Assembly: GCA_011390535.1 (NCBI GenBank)
Contig: JAABSF010000157.1
Location: 1-6,451 of the forward strand
Source of the DNA: Deltaproteobacteria bacterium
GTDB lineage: Bacteria; Myxococcota_A; Polyangia; HGW-17; SLPX01
Direction of reading: 5' to 3'
Length of the DNA: 6,451 nucleotides
Shown here in pieces: positions 1-5,713 of this stretch. The notes beneath the pieces were generated by a model, which had not been told where the DNA came from, did not search any database, and was given only the letters and a program-made list of their open reading frames with translations. Each line of letters opens with the position of its first letter. The stretch's first letter is position 1. The position numbers were made by a program, and so were the translations under genes.

Positions 1-1
1 T

Positions 2-205
2 GTATTAAGAAAAGCAATCAAAGAGGCCAACTGGGTAGGCAAAATAACGGCGGTAGAGACCCTGGCGGTAATAGGCGAAAAAGAAAAAGATGGAGAGACA
101 TTAAAAGCCCTCTCATCCGACAAAACAGAGTTGAAAGGTTGGGGAGCACAAGGTGTAACCATGGGAGAACGAGCCACAATAGGTTTTAAACGCTTGAACA
201 AATAA
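2..205 (+). CDS. C-terminal end of a HEAT-repeat-like protein (5' end outside window)
   Basis: This frame is open from the left edge to a TAA at 203-205 and encodes 67 residues with no start codon in the right place, so the gene begins upstream. The first part, around 'KEANWVGKITAVETLAVIG', has the alternating amphipathic pattern of a HEAT repeat, in which a helix with conserved W/V/A/L positions is followed by 'xxIG'. The tail contains 'LKGWGAQGVTMGER'. I recall a similar 'LKGWWGDQ' block ending HEAT-repeat proteins of myxobacteria and relatives, but this is memory of a family and not a search result. HEAT repeats form curved helical scaffolds for protein-protein contacts, and no catalytic residues are visible. 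The gene ends 235 bases before the FHA gene and shares its strand, but a candidate promoter at its very end suggests separate transcription. It could instead be another alpha-helical repeat protein. Confidence 0.6.
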   Translation, partial: VLRKAIKEANWVGKITAVETLAVIGEKEKDGETLKALSSDKTELKGWGAQGVTMGERATIGFKRLNK

Positions 206-221
206 TCTAAACATATATAAC
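194..221 (+). promoter_or_regulatory. Candidate sigma-70-type promoter for the FHA-recG unit
   Basis: TTGAAC at 194-199 (4 of 6 to TTGACA) and TATAAC at 216-221 (5 of 6 to TATAAT) are separated by 16 bases. The -35 box lies in the last codons of the HEAT-like gene. A transcript starting near 228 would have a leader of about 213 bases before the FHA start codon. A weaker pair nearer the gene is TTGCCG at 369-374 with TAATAC at 391-396, also 16 bases apart (4 of 6 and 3 of 6). Both are matches by eye in an AT-rich stretch, so chance is a real alternative. Confidence 0.4.
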
Positions 222-440
222 GGGACGCAAACAAAAAAGAGATTTTGAGGAAAAGAAAGCCGCACTACTTGAAACTCTAAATAATTACTAGTAGTTTTGT
301 ATAAGACCAAAAAGGCTTCGGTGGAAAAAAGCATTAGATTTTTTAAGATCAAATCGGGAGTTGTGTTTTTGCCGACTCACTGAGCCACAGTAATACAGAC
401 CGCTAAAAGTCCGGTCACGCTCAAGGAGAGTGGAACCGTC
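222..440 (+). promoter_or_regulatory. Intergenic leader upstream of the FHA gene, with small dyads
   Basis: No convincing gene lies here on either strand. Several dyad elements are visible. ACTACT (264-269) can pair with AGTAGT (290-295), nested inside AAGCC (257-261) with GGCTT (314-318). TACTAGTA (286-293) is a perfect 8-base palindrome. GACCG (398-402) can pair with CGGTC (412-416) across a 9-base loop, just ahead of the ribosome binding site. The stems are short and the region is AT-rich, so they may be chance. If real, the palindrome would suit an operator and the last hairpin could affect access to the Shine-Dalgarno sequence. No known riboswitch class was recognised, and no terminator for the upstream gene is evident. 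Confidence 0.22.
423..428 (+). promoter_or_regulatory. Ribosome binding site of the FHA gene
   Basis: AAGGAG is a strong Shine-Dalgarno match and lies 12 bases before the ATG at 441, slightly longer than optimal. It supports ATG 441 as the start. The GTG at 430 is closer but out of frame. Confidence 0.65.
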
Positions 441-1094
441 ATGGATCAGAGCAAAAAGACTATGCGCCATTTTTACTGCAGGGATGCCCTGTGGGAAACT
501 TTTGAGCAAATGGCCAATGATTTCGACTGCGCCATTGATTACCTAATCAATGAGGCCATGAGATACTACGCAACGTCGAAGAATTATATGCCCCGTCAAG
601 CCGGCGCAGCCGCCCCGGCGGCCAAACCAAAACCACCGGCAAGGGGCAGATCTGCACCACCGCCGGCACCAGTGCCACCACCCAGACGATCTGCACCTCC
701 TCCCTCTCTTGGGGCAAGGAGAACCGCTCAACAAAGAAGCCCGGGGTCATTCGGTTCCGGCCTCTCCCGCCCGGTTAGGCCGACACCGCAACCTACCGCC
801 CAAACTACAACACCGGTGCTTTATCTCATTTATCAAAATCAGAGATATCCGGTGGACAAAGATCAGTTTATTTTGGGACGAGGCTCCAGAACATCCGATC
901 TACCCATAAAAGACGGGAACATCTCCAGAAAGCATGCTGCGGTAATACGCAGAAACGGAGTGTATTACATTAAAGATTTGGGATCCACCAACGGCATCGA
1001 CTTCAAAGGCATGAGAATCGACAACAAAAGAATAGAAGAAGGCGATGTTTTTCATATATGCGATCATGAGTTGAAATTCACATTCAAAGGCTGA
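441..1094 (+). CDS. FHA-domain protein with RHH-like N-terminus and basic Pro/Ala linker
   Basis: The 217-residue protein is probably cytoplasmic and a phosphothreonine-peptide reader. Residues about 126-216 form a forkhead-associated (FHA) domain with the hallmark residues in place: GRG at 146-148, SRKH at 162-165 and GSTNG at 181-185. In known FHA domains the Arg, Ser/His and Asn of these motifs contact the phosphopeptide. Residues about 8-44 ('RHFYCRDALWETFEQM...DYLINEAMRYYA') look like a short strand followed by two helices, as in ribbon-helix-helix (CopG/Arc-type) domains. This would give dimerisation and possibly DNA binding. Residues 51-120 are a Pro/Ala-rich linker with about 12 Arg/Lys and no Asp or Glu, and RSAPPP occurs twice 13 residues apart. 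There is no signal peptide or membrane segment. It lies 21 bases upstream of recG on the same strand. The FHA call is firm. The RHH call is by pattern, and the phosphoprotein partner is unknown. Confidence 0.9.
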   Translation: MDQSKKTMRHFYCRDALWETFEQMANDFDCAIDYLINEAMRYYATSKNYMPRQAGAAAPAAKPKPPARGRSAPPPAPVPPPRRSAPPPSLGARRTAQQRSPGSFGSGLSRPVRPTPQPTAQTTTPVLYLIYQNQRYPVDKDQFILGRGSRTSDLPIKDGNISRKHAAVIRRNGVYYIKDLGSTNGIDFKGMRIDNKRIEEGDVFHICDHELKFTFKG

Positions 1095-1115
1095 TTCCGC
1101 CCCTTTCCCCCCAAG

Positions 1116-3644
1116 ATGAAAATAGATCAACAAAAAGAGCTCCGCTCATTGTTTGATGTGCTTACCCCTGTTCTGAACAAGTGTGTTTTTAGTAACCCTC
1201 TTGATAAAAAAGACAAAGATAATCTAGAACAAAACATTAAAGATTTGGCGGCTGCATGCTCTAAAGAAGAGCTGAGTGACATTAGAGGCTGGGCCGCCCG
1301 GTTCGCAGAATTGGGAGAATATGATTCGGACAGAAACGACAAGCATTCTTTGTTGGCAGCAGAGGGGCTTCGTTTGTTTGCTGCACTAGATGACAAGCTC
1401 TCTCCCCAGAAAAGCTCAAAACAAAAAAAATCAGCCCACAGTATGCCCCATAGAGGTGCGAGAGCTTTTTTAAAAACAAACATGGTAGAGGGTACCGCTC
1501 CGGGGGTCTCGGATTCTTCACGATCCGCCCTGAAGAACCAAAAGAGAGCTTTGCCTCTTCCCACCAGCTCTCCCATCTGTCTAAAGGGTTGCGGCCCGAA
1601 AACAGCTCAGAAACTAGTCGAAAGTGGGCTGGAGACTCTTGGGGATTTAGCCATGGTGATCCCCTCAAATTATGATGACAGAAGATTCACGAGCCCCATC
1701 AATACACTCAAAGTAGGTCAACGCACTAGTGTTAAAGGAACAGTAGAAAAAGTCACGTGGGCCGGACCGCCTTGGCAAAAAAGAATGCAGGTAGTAGTCG
1801 CCGATGACACCGGAAAAATTAAGCTTGTTTGGTTTCGGGTTGTACGTGGATACGGATCACGCTTTGAACCCGGTACGCAAATAACAGCATCAGGGCATGT
1901 GTCTTCATATAAAGGAGCGCTGCAGATAGCCCACCCGGAGATTGACCCCGGCGATCATCCCCCCTCCATTGTCGCCCGGTATCCAAATATAGAAGGAATA
2001 AGCCAAAGAGCGCTGAGGTCCTTTTGCAAATCAGCTGCAGAGCTGGTTTCCGACCTCCTTGATGACGGAATTCCAGACAGGATTCTATCCGGAATGGGGC
2101 TCCCCAGACTATCGGACGGAGTCCGGTTTTTACACAAAGTTCCCGCCCAGATCTCCAAAGAAGAAGTTGAGCTGCTGCAACAAGGGCAGCACCCCGCACA
2201 GAAGAGGCTTTTTTTCGGTGATCTTTTTATGATGCAGCTCGAGCTGGCGCACGCTCGCCTTCGCTGGCGTTCACTCGACGCGCCTGAATGTAAATCTTCA
2301 AGGACGGATTATTCAGAGCTGGAGAGAGCGTTTGAGTTCAACCTCACAAGTGCACAGAAAAGATGCGTGGATGAAATCAATAGGGACATCTCCTCCGGTC
2401 GTCCGATGCAGCGCCTATTACAAGGGGACGTAGGCTCCGGCAAAACCGCTGTTGCTTTCAGCGCTGCGTTGGAGGTTTTGGAATCCGGGCATCAGGTCGC
2501 CGTCATGGCGCCTACAGAGATCCTGGCACAACAACACGCAGAGACATTCAAGGGTTGGTGCAGCAACTGGGACATTCCGGTAAAGTTGCTGACCGGCAGT
2601 ACCCCGTCCCAAGTTAAAACCTCAACCAAGGCACTAATCGCTTCGGGAGAACCTTTTGTTTTGGTGGGAACTCATGCGCTTTTAAGTGACACTGTCATAT
2701 ATGGTTCGCTCGGCCTGGTAATCATAGATGAGCAGCACCGCTTCGGCGTGGGACAACGCCGCCTGTTAAGGGAAAAAGGGCAAATCGCAGGCAAAGCCCC
2801 GCATTTTTTGGTAATGACAGCGACACCTATCCCAAGGAGTCTCGCGCTGACTCTGTTTGGTGATTTGGAGCTCTCGGTAATCGATGAGATGCCCCCCGGA
2901 CGTCGTCCTGCATCTACTACATTGTACGAATACAAAGACAGAAAAGAAGGGCTCCAACACCTAAGAAAGCTTTTGTCACAAGATTTGAGTGCATATGTTG
3001 TCTGTCCCCTTGTCTCTGAATCGGATAAGCTGGGTGTAGCAGACGCCCAAAGAACAGCCGAGAGGTTGCGTTCTATTTTTCCAAAACACTCAGTAGGCCT
3101 TATACACGGCAGGCTGAACGCAGAAGACAAAACACAAGCATTAAACCGTTTCCGCCGAGGAGAAATAAAGATACTGGTCGCTACAACAGTGATAGAGGTG
3201 GGGCTGGATGTACCTTCAGCAGCCGTAATGATGGTAATCAACGCTGAGAGGTTCGGATTGGCTCAACTTCATCAACTAAGGGGCAGAATCGGCCGCAGCG
3301 CAACCACCCCGGCACACTGTATTTTAATGGCCGGCAAAAATGTAGAGGGGGACTCTCTCCGCAGACTGAATGTCCTCACCAAAACAACAGACGGGTTTAG
3401 CGTTGCCGAAGAGGACCTTAAAACCAGAGGGCCGGGAGAGCTCTCCGGCTCACGACAATCAGGACTCTCAATTTGGCCCAGCGCCGGCGGCTACGGAGTG
3501 GATATAAAACTCCTCTCCCAGGCCAGAGAAGCCGCCTCCCAACTTATCGAAGAAGACCCTAATCTAAAGAACCCCGACTGCAGAAGATTGCGTCAAGTCG
3601 TGGCCGAAAGAAAGAACAGCTTTTTCGGAGCTGAATCGGGATGA
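1116..3644 (+). CDS. recG: ATP-dependent DNA helicase RecG
   Basis: RecG remodels stalled replication forks and branch-migrates Holliday junctions and R-loops. The 842 residues show the full set of features. An HhH-like stretch, 'LKGCGPKTAQKLVESG', spans 146-161, and an OB-fold wedge domain lies at about 190-285. The superfamily 2 motor carries Walker A GDVGSGKT (427-434), APTEILAQQH (455-464), DEQHRFGV (528-535), TATPIPR (558-564), IHGRL (653-657), ATTVIEVGLDVP (679-690) and QLRGRIGR (710-717). The C-terminal translocation (TRG) motif RGPGELSGSRQSG spans 761-773. The protein is about 150 residues longer than E. coli RecG. The surplus is the N-terminal 145 residues, which are helical and acidic and then Lys/Ser-rich at 90-107. 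N-terminal extensions are known in some RecGs, for example Thermotoga. ATG 1116 is the first start after the FHA stop in the same frame. No Shine-Dalgarno precedes it, so the start rests on reading-frame position and probable coupling to the FHA gene. No motif residue is missing. Confidence 0.97.
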   Translation: MKIDQQKELRSLFDVLTPVLNKCVFSNPLDKKDKDNLEQNIKDLAAACSKEELSDIRGWAARFAELGEYDSDRNDKHSLLAAEGLRLFAALDDKLSPQKSSKQKKSAHSMPHRGARAFLKTNMVEGTAPGVSDSSRSALKNQKRALPLPTSSPICLKGCGPKTAQKLVESGLETLGDLAMVIPSNYDDRRFTSPINTLKVGQRTSVKGTVEKVTWAGPPWQKRMQVVVADDTGKIKLVWFRVVRGYGSRFEPGTQITASGHVSSYKGALQIAHPEIDPGDHPPSIVARYPNIEGISQRALRSFCKSAAELVSDLLDDGIPDRILSGMGLPRLSDGVRFLHKVPAQISKEEVELLQQGQHPAQKRLFFGDLFMMQLELAHARLRWRSLDAPECKSSRTDYSELERAFEFNLTSAQKRCVDEINRDISSGRPMQRLLQGDVGSGKTAVAFSAALEVLESGHQVAVMAPTEILAQQHAETFKGWCSNWDIPVKLLTGSTPSQVKTSTKALIASGEPFVLVGTHALLSDTVIYGSLGLVIIDEQHRFGVGQRRLLREKGQIAGKAPHFLVMTATPIPRSLALTLFGDLELSVIDEMPPGRRPASTTLYEYKDRKEGLQHLRKLLSQDLSAYVVCPLVSESDKLGVADAQRTAERLRSIFPKHSVGLIHGRLNAEDKTQALNRFRRGEIKILVATTVIEVGLDVPSAAVMMVINAERFGLAQLHQLRGRIGRSATTPAHCILMAGKNVEGDSLRRLNVLTKTTDGFSVAEEDLKTRGPGELSGSRQSGLSIWPSAGGYGVDIKLLSQAREAASQLIEEDPNLKNPDCRRLRQVVAERKNSFFGAESG

Positions 3645-3667
3645 AACCGAAAGGTAAAAATTTGTTC

Positions 3668-3690
3668 GGATCTCAATGAGATCTTGTTTA
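3668..3690. terminator. Candidate bidirectional terminator between convergent genes
   Basis: GATCTC (3669-3674) pairs with GAGATC (3678-3683) around an AAT loop, with an additional G-T pair outside (3668/3684). On the plus strand a short T-rich tail, TTGTTT (3684-3689), follows. On the minus strand the hairpin is followed, after a few bases, by an AAATTTTT run. The element fills the gap between the recG stop (3642-3644) and the minus-strand PilZ stop (3690-3688), as expected for a shared terminator. The stem is only 6-7 pairs with moderate GC, so it would be a weak terminator. Confidence 0.45.
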
Positions 3691-4086
3691 ATCTATCTCT
3701 TCTAAAAAGGCTCGGAGCTCTTTCTCACCATCGCCGCCAAATGAAAGAAATTTAACCCCCATACCCAGTTCAGGGCCGCCATCAGCGACCACCTCACCCC
3801 AGACTCTCACTACCGGGACGTCACCACTTAAACCCAAAGGTATCTTCAAGTTGAGCCTCTTTCCTGGAAGATGAGGGAGCGCCTTGTCAAAATACACACC
3901 TCCAGCGCTTAAATTGCCGGTCCGCCTGAAGACCTTATCTTCACCATCCCGCTCTTCAACCCAAAGCTCGACCGAAACACGTTTTTCTTTACGCCTCTCC
4001 TCCTTGCGCCTCTCCGGGGTCCGCTCCGAAGGAGTATCGATTGTGTCACTCTGTCTTCTATCTGACGGTCTCTTTTCTTCACTCAT
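3688..4086 (-). CDS. PilZ-domain protein, probable cyclic-di-GMP effector
   Basis: From ATG 4086 the protein has 132 residues and no signal peptide or membrane segment. Residues 1-40 are highly charged and probably disordered, rich in Arg, Lys, Glu and Asp. They end in the PilZ RxxxR motif (R32-KEK-R36). The (D/N)xSxxG motif follows as NLSAGG at 58-63, then a beta-rich stretch ending 'LGMGVKFLSF' near 98-107, which matches the closing strand of PilZ domains. RxxxR and (D/N)xSxxG are the residues that wrap around cyclic-di-GMP in known PilZ proteins, so ligand binding is likely. The output is unknown because there is no second domain. A longer form from GTG 4122 (144 residues, 8 bases after the upstream stop) is possible. 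I prefer ATG 4086 because GGAG lies 9 bases before it and the GTG has no good site. The gene ends the minus-strand operon, after the M32 carboxypeptidase. Confidence 0.88.
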   Translation of the reverse strand: MSEEKRPSDRRQSDTIDTPSERTPERRKEERRKEKRVSVELWVEERDGEDKVFRRTGNLSAGGVYFDKALPHLPGKRLNLKIPLGLSGDVPVVRVWGEVVADGGPELGMGVKFLSFGGDGEKELRAFLEEID

Positions 4087-4095
4087 GACCAAAAT

Positions 4096-4099
4096 CTCC
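4096..4099 (-). promoter_or_regulatory. Ribosome binding site deciding the PilZ start
   Basis: On the minus strand GGAG (4099-4096) lies 9 bases before ATG 4086. The alternative GTG at 4122 has only AAAG directly against it, too close to act as a Shine-Dalgarno sequence. This favours the 132-residue product. Confidence 0.5.
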
Positions 4100-4130
4100 G
4101 GGCCGGAGCTGGGCCGGCTCACCTTTGAAC

Positions 4131-5693
4131 TTAAACTTCAATATTGTAAAGTCTCGAATATTTTTTCTTTATATAGCTCTCGAAATACTTTGAATCCAAA
4201 CTGCCAATCAAGCGGCGCGAGAGCTCATCCGCTGAATACCGCCTGCCGTGTATATGTATGTTGCGCCTCAACCAATCCCGAATAGAAAGAAAATCTCCCT
4301 CCTGAATGAGTTGATCCAGTTTGCTCAAAGGTGGTGAGGATGAAGCCGGGTTTTCTTGGCCACGGGAAACAGATTTATCTTCTAAATCGTTTTCCAAGGC
4401 TTGAGCCCACTGAGCAGAGTAAAGGTTGCCAAGAAGATATGTGCCGAAATATCCGAACAACCCCATAGACCAGTGGATATCTTGCAAAACACCCTCTCTT
4501 GGGCACTTAGGACGAATACCCAAGAGCTTCTCCATGCCATTGTTCCATTCATCTTCCAGGTCATTCACCTCCAGTTCACCTGTCAATAATGCCTTTTCAA
4601 GCTCATATCTAAGGGCGATATGAAGGTTGTATGTTACCTCATCCGACTCTGTCCTGAGAAAGGATGCCTCCACTCTGTTTACAGAAAAAAAGAGATTCTC
4701 CGGGGTAACTTCAGCCGGTAAACGTGGAAAAATTTTCTTCAACTCCGGTTCGGCATATTGCCAAAAAGAGAACCGGCGCCCTATCTGGTTTTCCCAAAAA
4801 CGGGATTGAGATTCATGCAAACCAAGTGAAAGTGCTTGCGCTAAAGGGGTACCTACATAATCTTTTGGAAGCCCCTGCTCATACAAACCATGACCCCCTT
4901 CGTGCAGAGTGCTGAAAAAAGCCATAAAAGGTTCATCAACACTGTAACGAGTTGTAAGCCGCACATCTCCAGGGTCGAAAGCACAGGTAAAGGGATGAAC
5001 AGATGCATCCAGCCTCCCCGCTTCCATATCAAAACCAATCCACTCCAGCAATTTTCCACAAAAAACCTTTTGCCCATCCAGATCGAAGCTTCCTGCAGGA
5101 ATGCCCGGCCCAGAGACCTTAGAACCTTGAACCGCCTCGTAAACCTTTTGAGATACGGATGCCGCACGTTCCACAAGCGGATCCATCCACTCCACCGTGG
5201 CGTTGGGTTCATATTGGTCCATCAAGGTGTCATAAGGGTGCTTTGTCTCTTCTCTCATCAGAGCCGACGCTTGTTCTCTTTTTAGGGCGACTATTTCTTT
5301 TAAAACAGGAGCGAAAACATCAAAATCATCTTTGTTGCGTGCTTGCACCCAGTGGACATGTGCCTCGGCGGTTACTTCTGTAATCTTTTTCACCAACGGA
5401 GCTGGAAGCCGAAGAGCAATCTTCCTGTCTCTTTGAGCTTCACGCACCATGGCTGCCTCTTGAGACCCCTCAACGACAACTTCGCTTGCTTGTTTTAAAA
5501 GATCTCCCAGCTCATCCGAACACATAGCTTTGTGAGCAAGCTCAGCTACAAGCCCCAATTGGCGGCTCCGAGCTTCCATCCCCTTTGGGGGCATCATAAC
5601 TTGTTGATCCCACCCCAACAACTCTTCAATACATCCATAATCGTGAATATTCCGGAGTACCGTTTTTAACTTAATCAGTGTTTTGGGAAACAT
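4131..5693 (-). CDS. Thermostable carboxypeptidase (Taq family, peptidase M32)
   Basis: This cytoplasmic metallocarboxypeptidase removes C-terminal amino acids one at a time, probably in peptide recycling. At 520 residues it is slightly longer than the usual family size of about 500. All conserved M32 motifs are present in order: HPF (233-235), DVRLT (243-247), zinc-binding HEGGH (264-268), HESQ (293-296), LRTESD (346-351) and GVLQDIHW (401-408). Zinc ligands are expected at H264, H268 and E294, with E265 as catalytic base. The 30-residue spacing from H264 to E294 fits the family. The N-terminus ('ELLGWDQQVMMPP' at 24-36) also matches. Residues about 437-457 form a Ser/Pro-rich insert ahead of the final helical segment that I do not expect in typical members. 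The ATG at 5693 lies 20 bases after the upstream stop, with only a weak GAG-type ribosome site, so translation may be coupled. The PilZ gene follows 44 bases downstream. Confidence 0.96.
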   Translation of the reverse strand: MFPKTLIKLKTVLRNIHDYGCIEELLGWDQQVMMPPKGMEARSRQLGLVAELAHKAMCSDELGDLLKQASEVVVEGSQEAAMVREAQRDRKIALRLPAPLVKKITEVTAEAHVHWVQARNKDDFDVFAPVLKEIVALKREQASALMREETKHPYDTLMDQYEPNATVEWMDPLVERAASVSQKVYEAVQGSKVSGPGIPAGSFDLDGQKVFCGKLLEWIGFDMEAGRLDASVHPFTCAFDPGDVRLTTRYSVDEPFMAFFSTLHEGGHGLYEQGLPKDYVGTPLAQALSLGLHESQSRFWENQIGRRFSFWQYAEPELKKIFPRLPAEVTPENLFFSVNRVEASFLRTESDEVTYNLHIALRYELEKALLTGELEVNDLEDEWNNGMEKLLGIRPKCPREGVLQDIHWSMGLFGYFGTYLLGNLYSAQWAQALENDLEDKSVSRGQENPASSSPPLSKLDQLIQEGDFLSIRDWLRRNIHIHGRRYSADELSRRLIGSLDSKYFESYIKKKYSRLYNIEV

Positions 5694-5713
5694 GTTACAG
5701 GGCTCTCACAACA

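Noticed and set aside
221..236. GGGACGCAAAC resembles part of a GEMM-I cyclic-di-GMP riboswitch, tempting because a PilZ gene is nearby.
   Set aside because: The preceding stem and the other conserved GEMM segments are absent, and the bases after it are a plain A-rich run. The match is to one short block only.
312..324. GGCTTCGGTGG looked like a UUCG tetraloop hairpin, perhaps a terminator for the HEAT-like gene.
   Set aside because: Only the closing C-G pair and one G-T wobble form. The next pair fails and no T tract follows.
113..352. Minus-strand open frame of 79 codons with a hydrophobic product.
   Set aside because: It overlaps the HEAT-like coding end on the opposite strand, has no ribosome site that I can see, and the product has no recognisable pattern. 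Its hydrophobicity follows from reading A-rich DNA on the opposite strand.
376..384. CTCA-C-TGAG dyad as an operator.
   Set aside because: Four-base arms around one base are expected by chance in a region of this size, and the dyad does not extend.
649..700. GATCTGCACC occurs at 649-658 and 688-697, a possible direct repeat.
   Set aside because: The spacing is exactly 13 codons and the repeat encodes RSAPPP in a low-complexity linker, so it is best explained as internal protein repetition and not a mobile-element or regulatory repeat.
1127..1576. Minus-strand open frame of 149 codons opposite the RecG N-terminal extension, considered because that region is less conserved.
   Set aside because: The plus-strand reading is continuous with RecG and has sensible helical composition, whereas the minus product is Ser/Phe-rich without a pattern or a ribosome site.
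2672..3241. Minus-strand open frame of 189 codons inside recG.
   Set aside because: It lies entirely opposite well-conserved RecG motifs (DEQH to motif V), and its product is Ser/Cys/Arg-rich with no domain pattern. It is a shadow of recG.
4853..5285. Open frames on both strands inside the M32 gene (119 and 131 codons).
   Set aside because: They overlap the zinc-binding and HPF motif region of a clearly coding frame and show no family features of their own.
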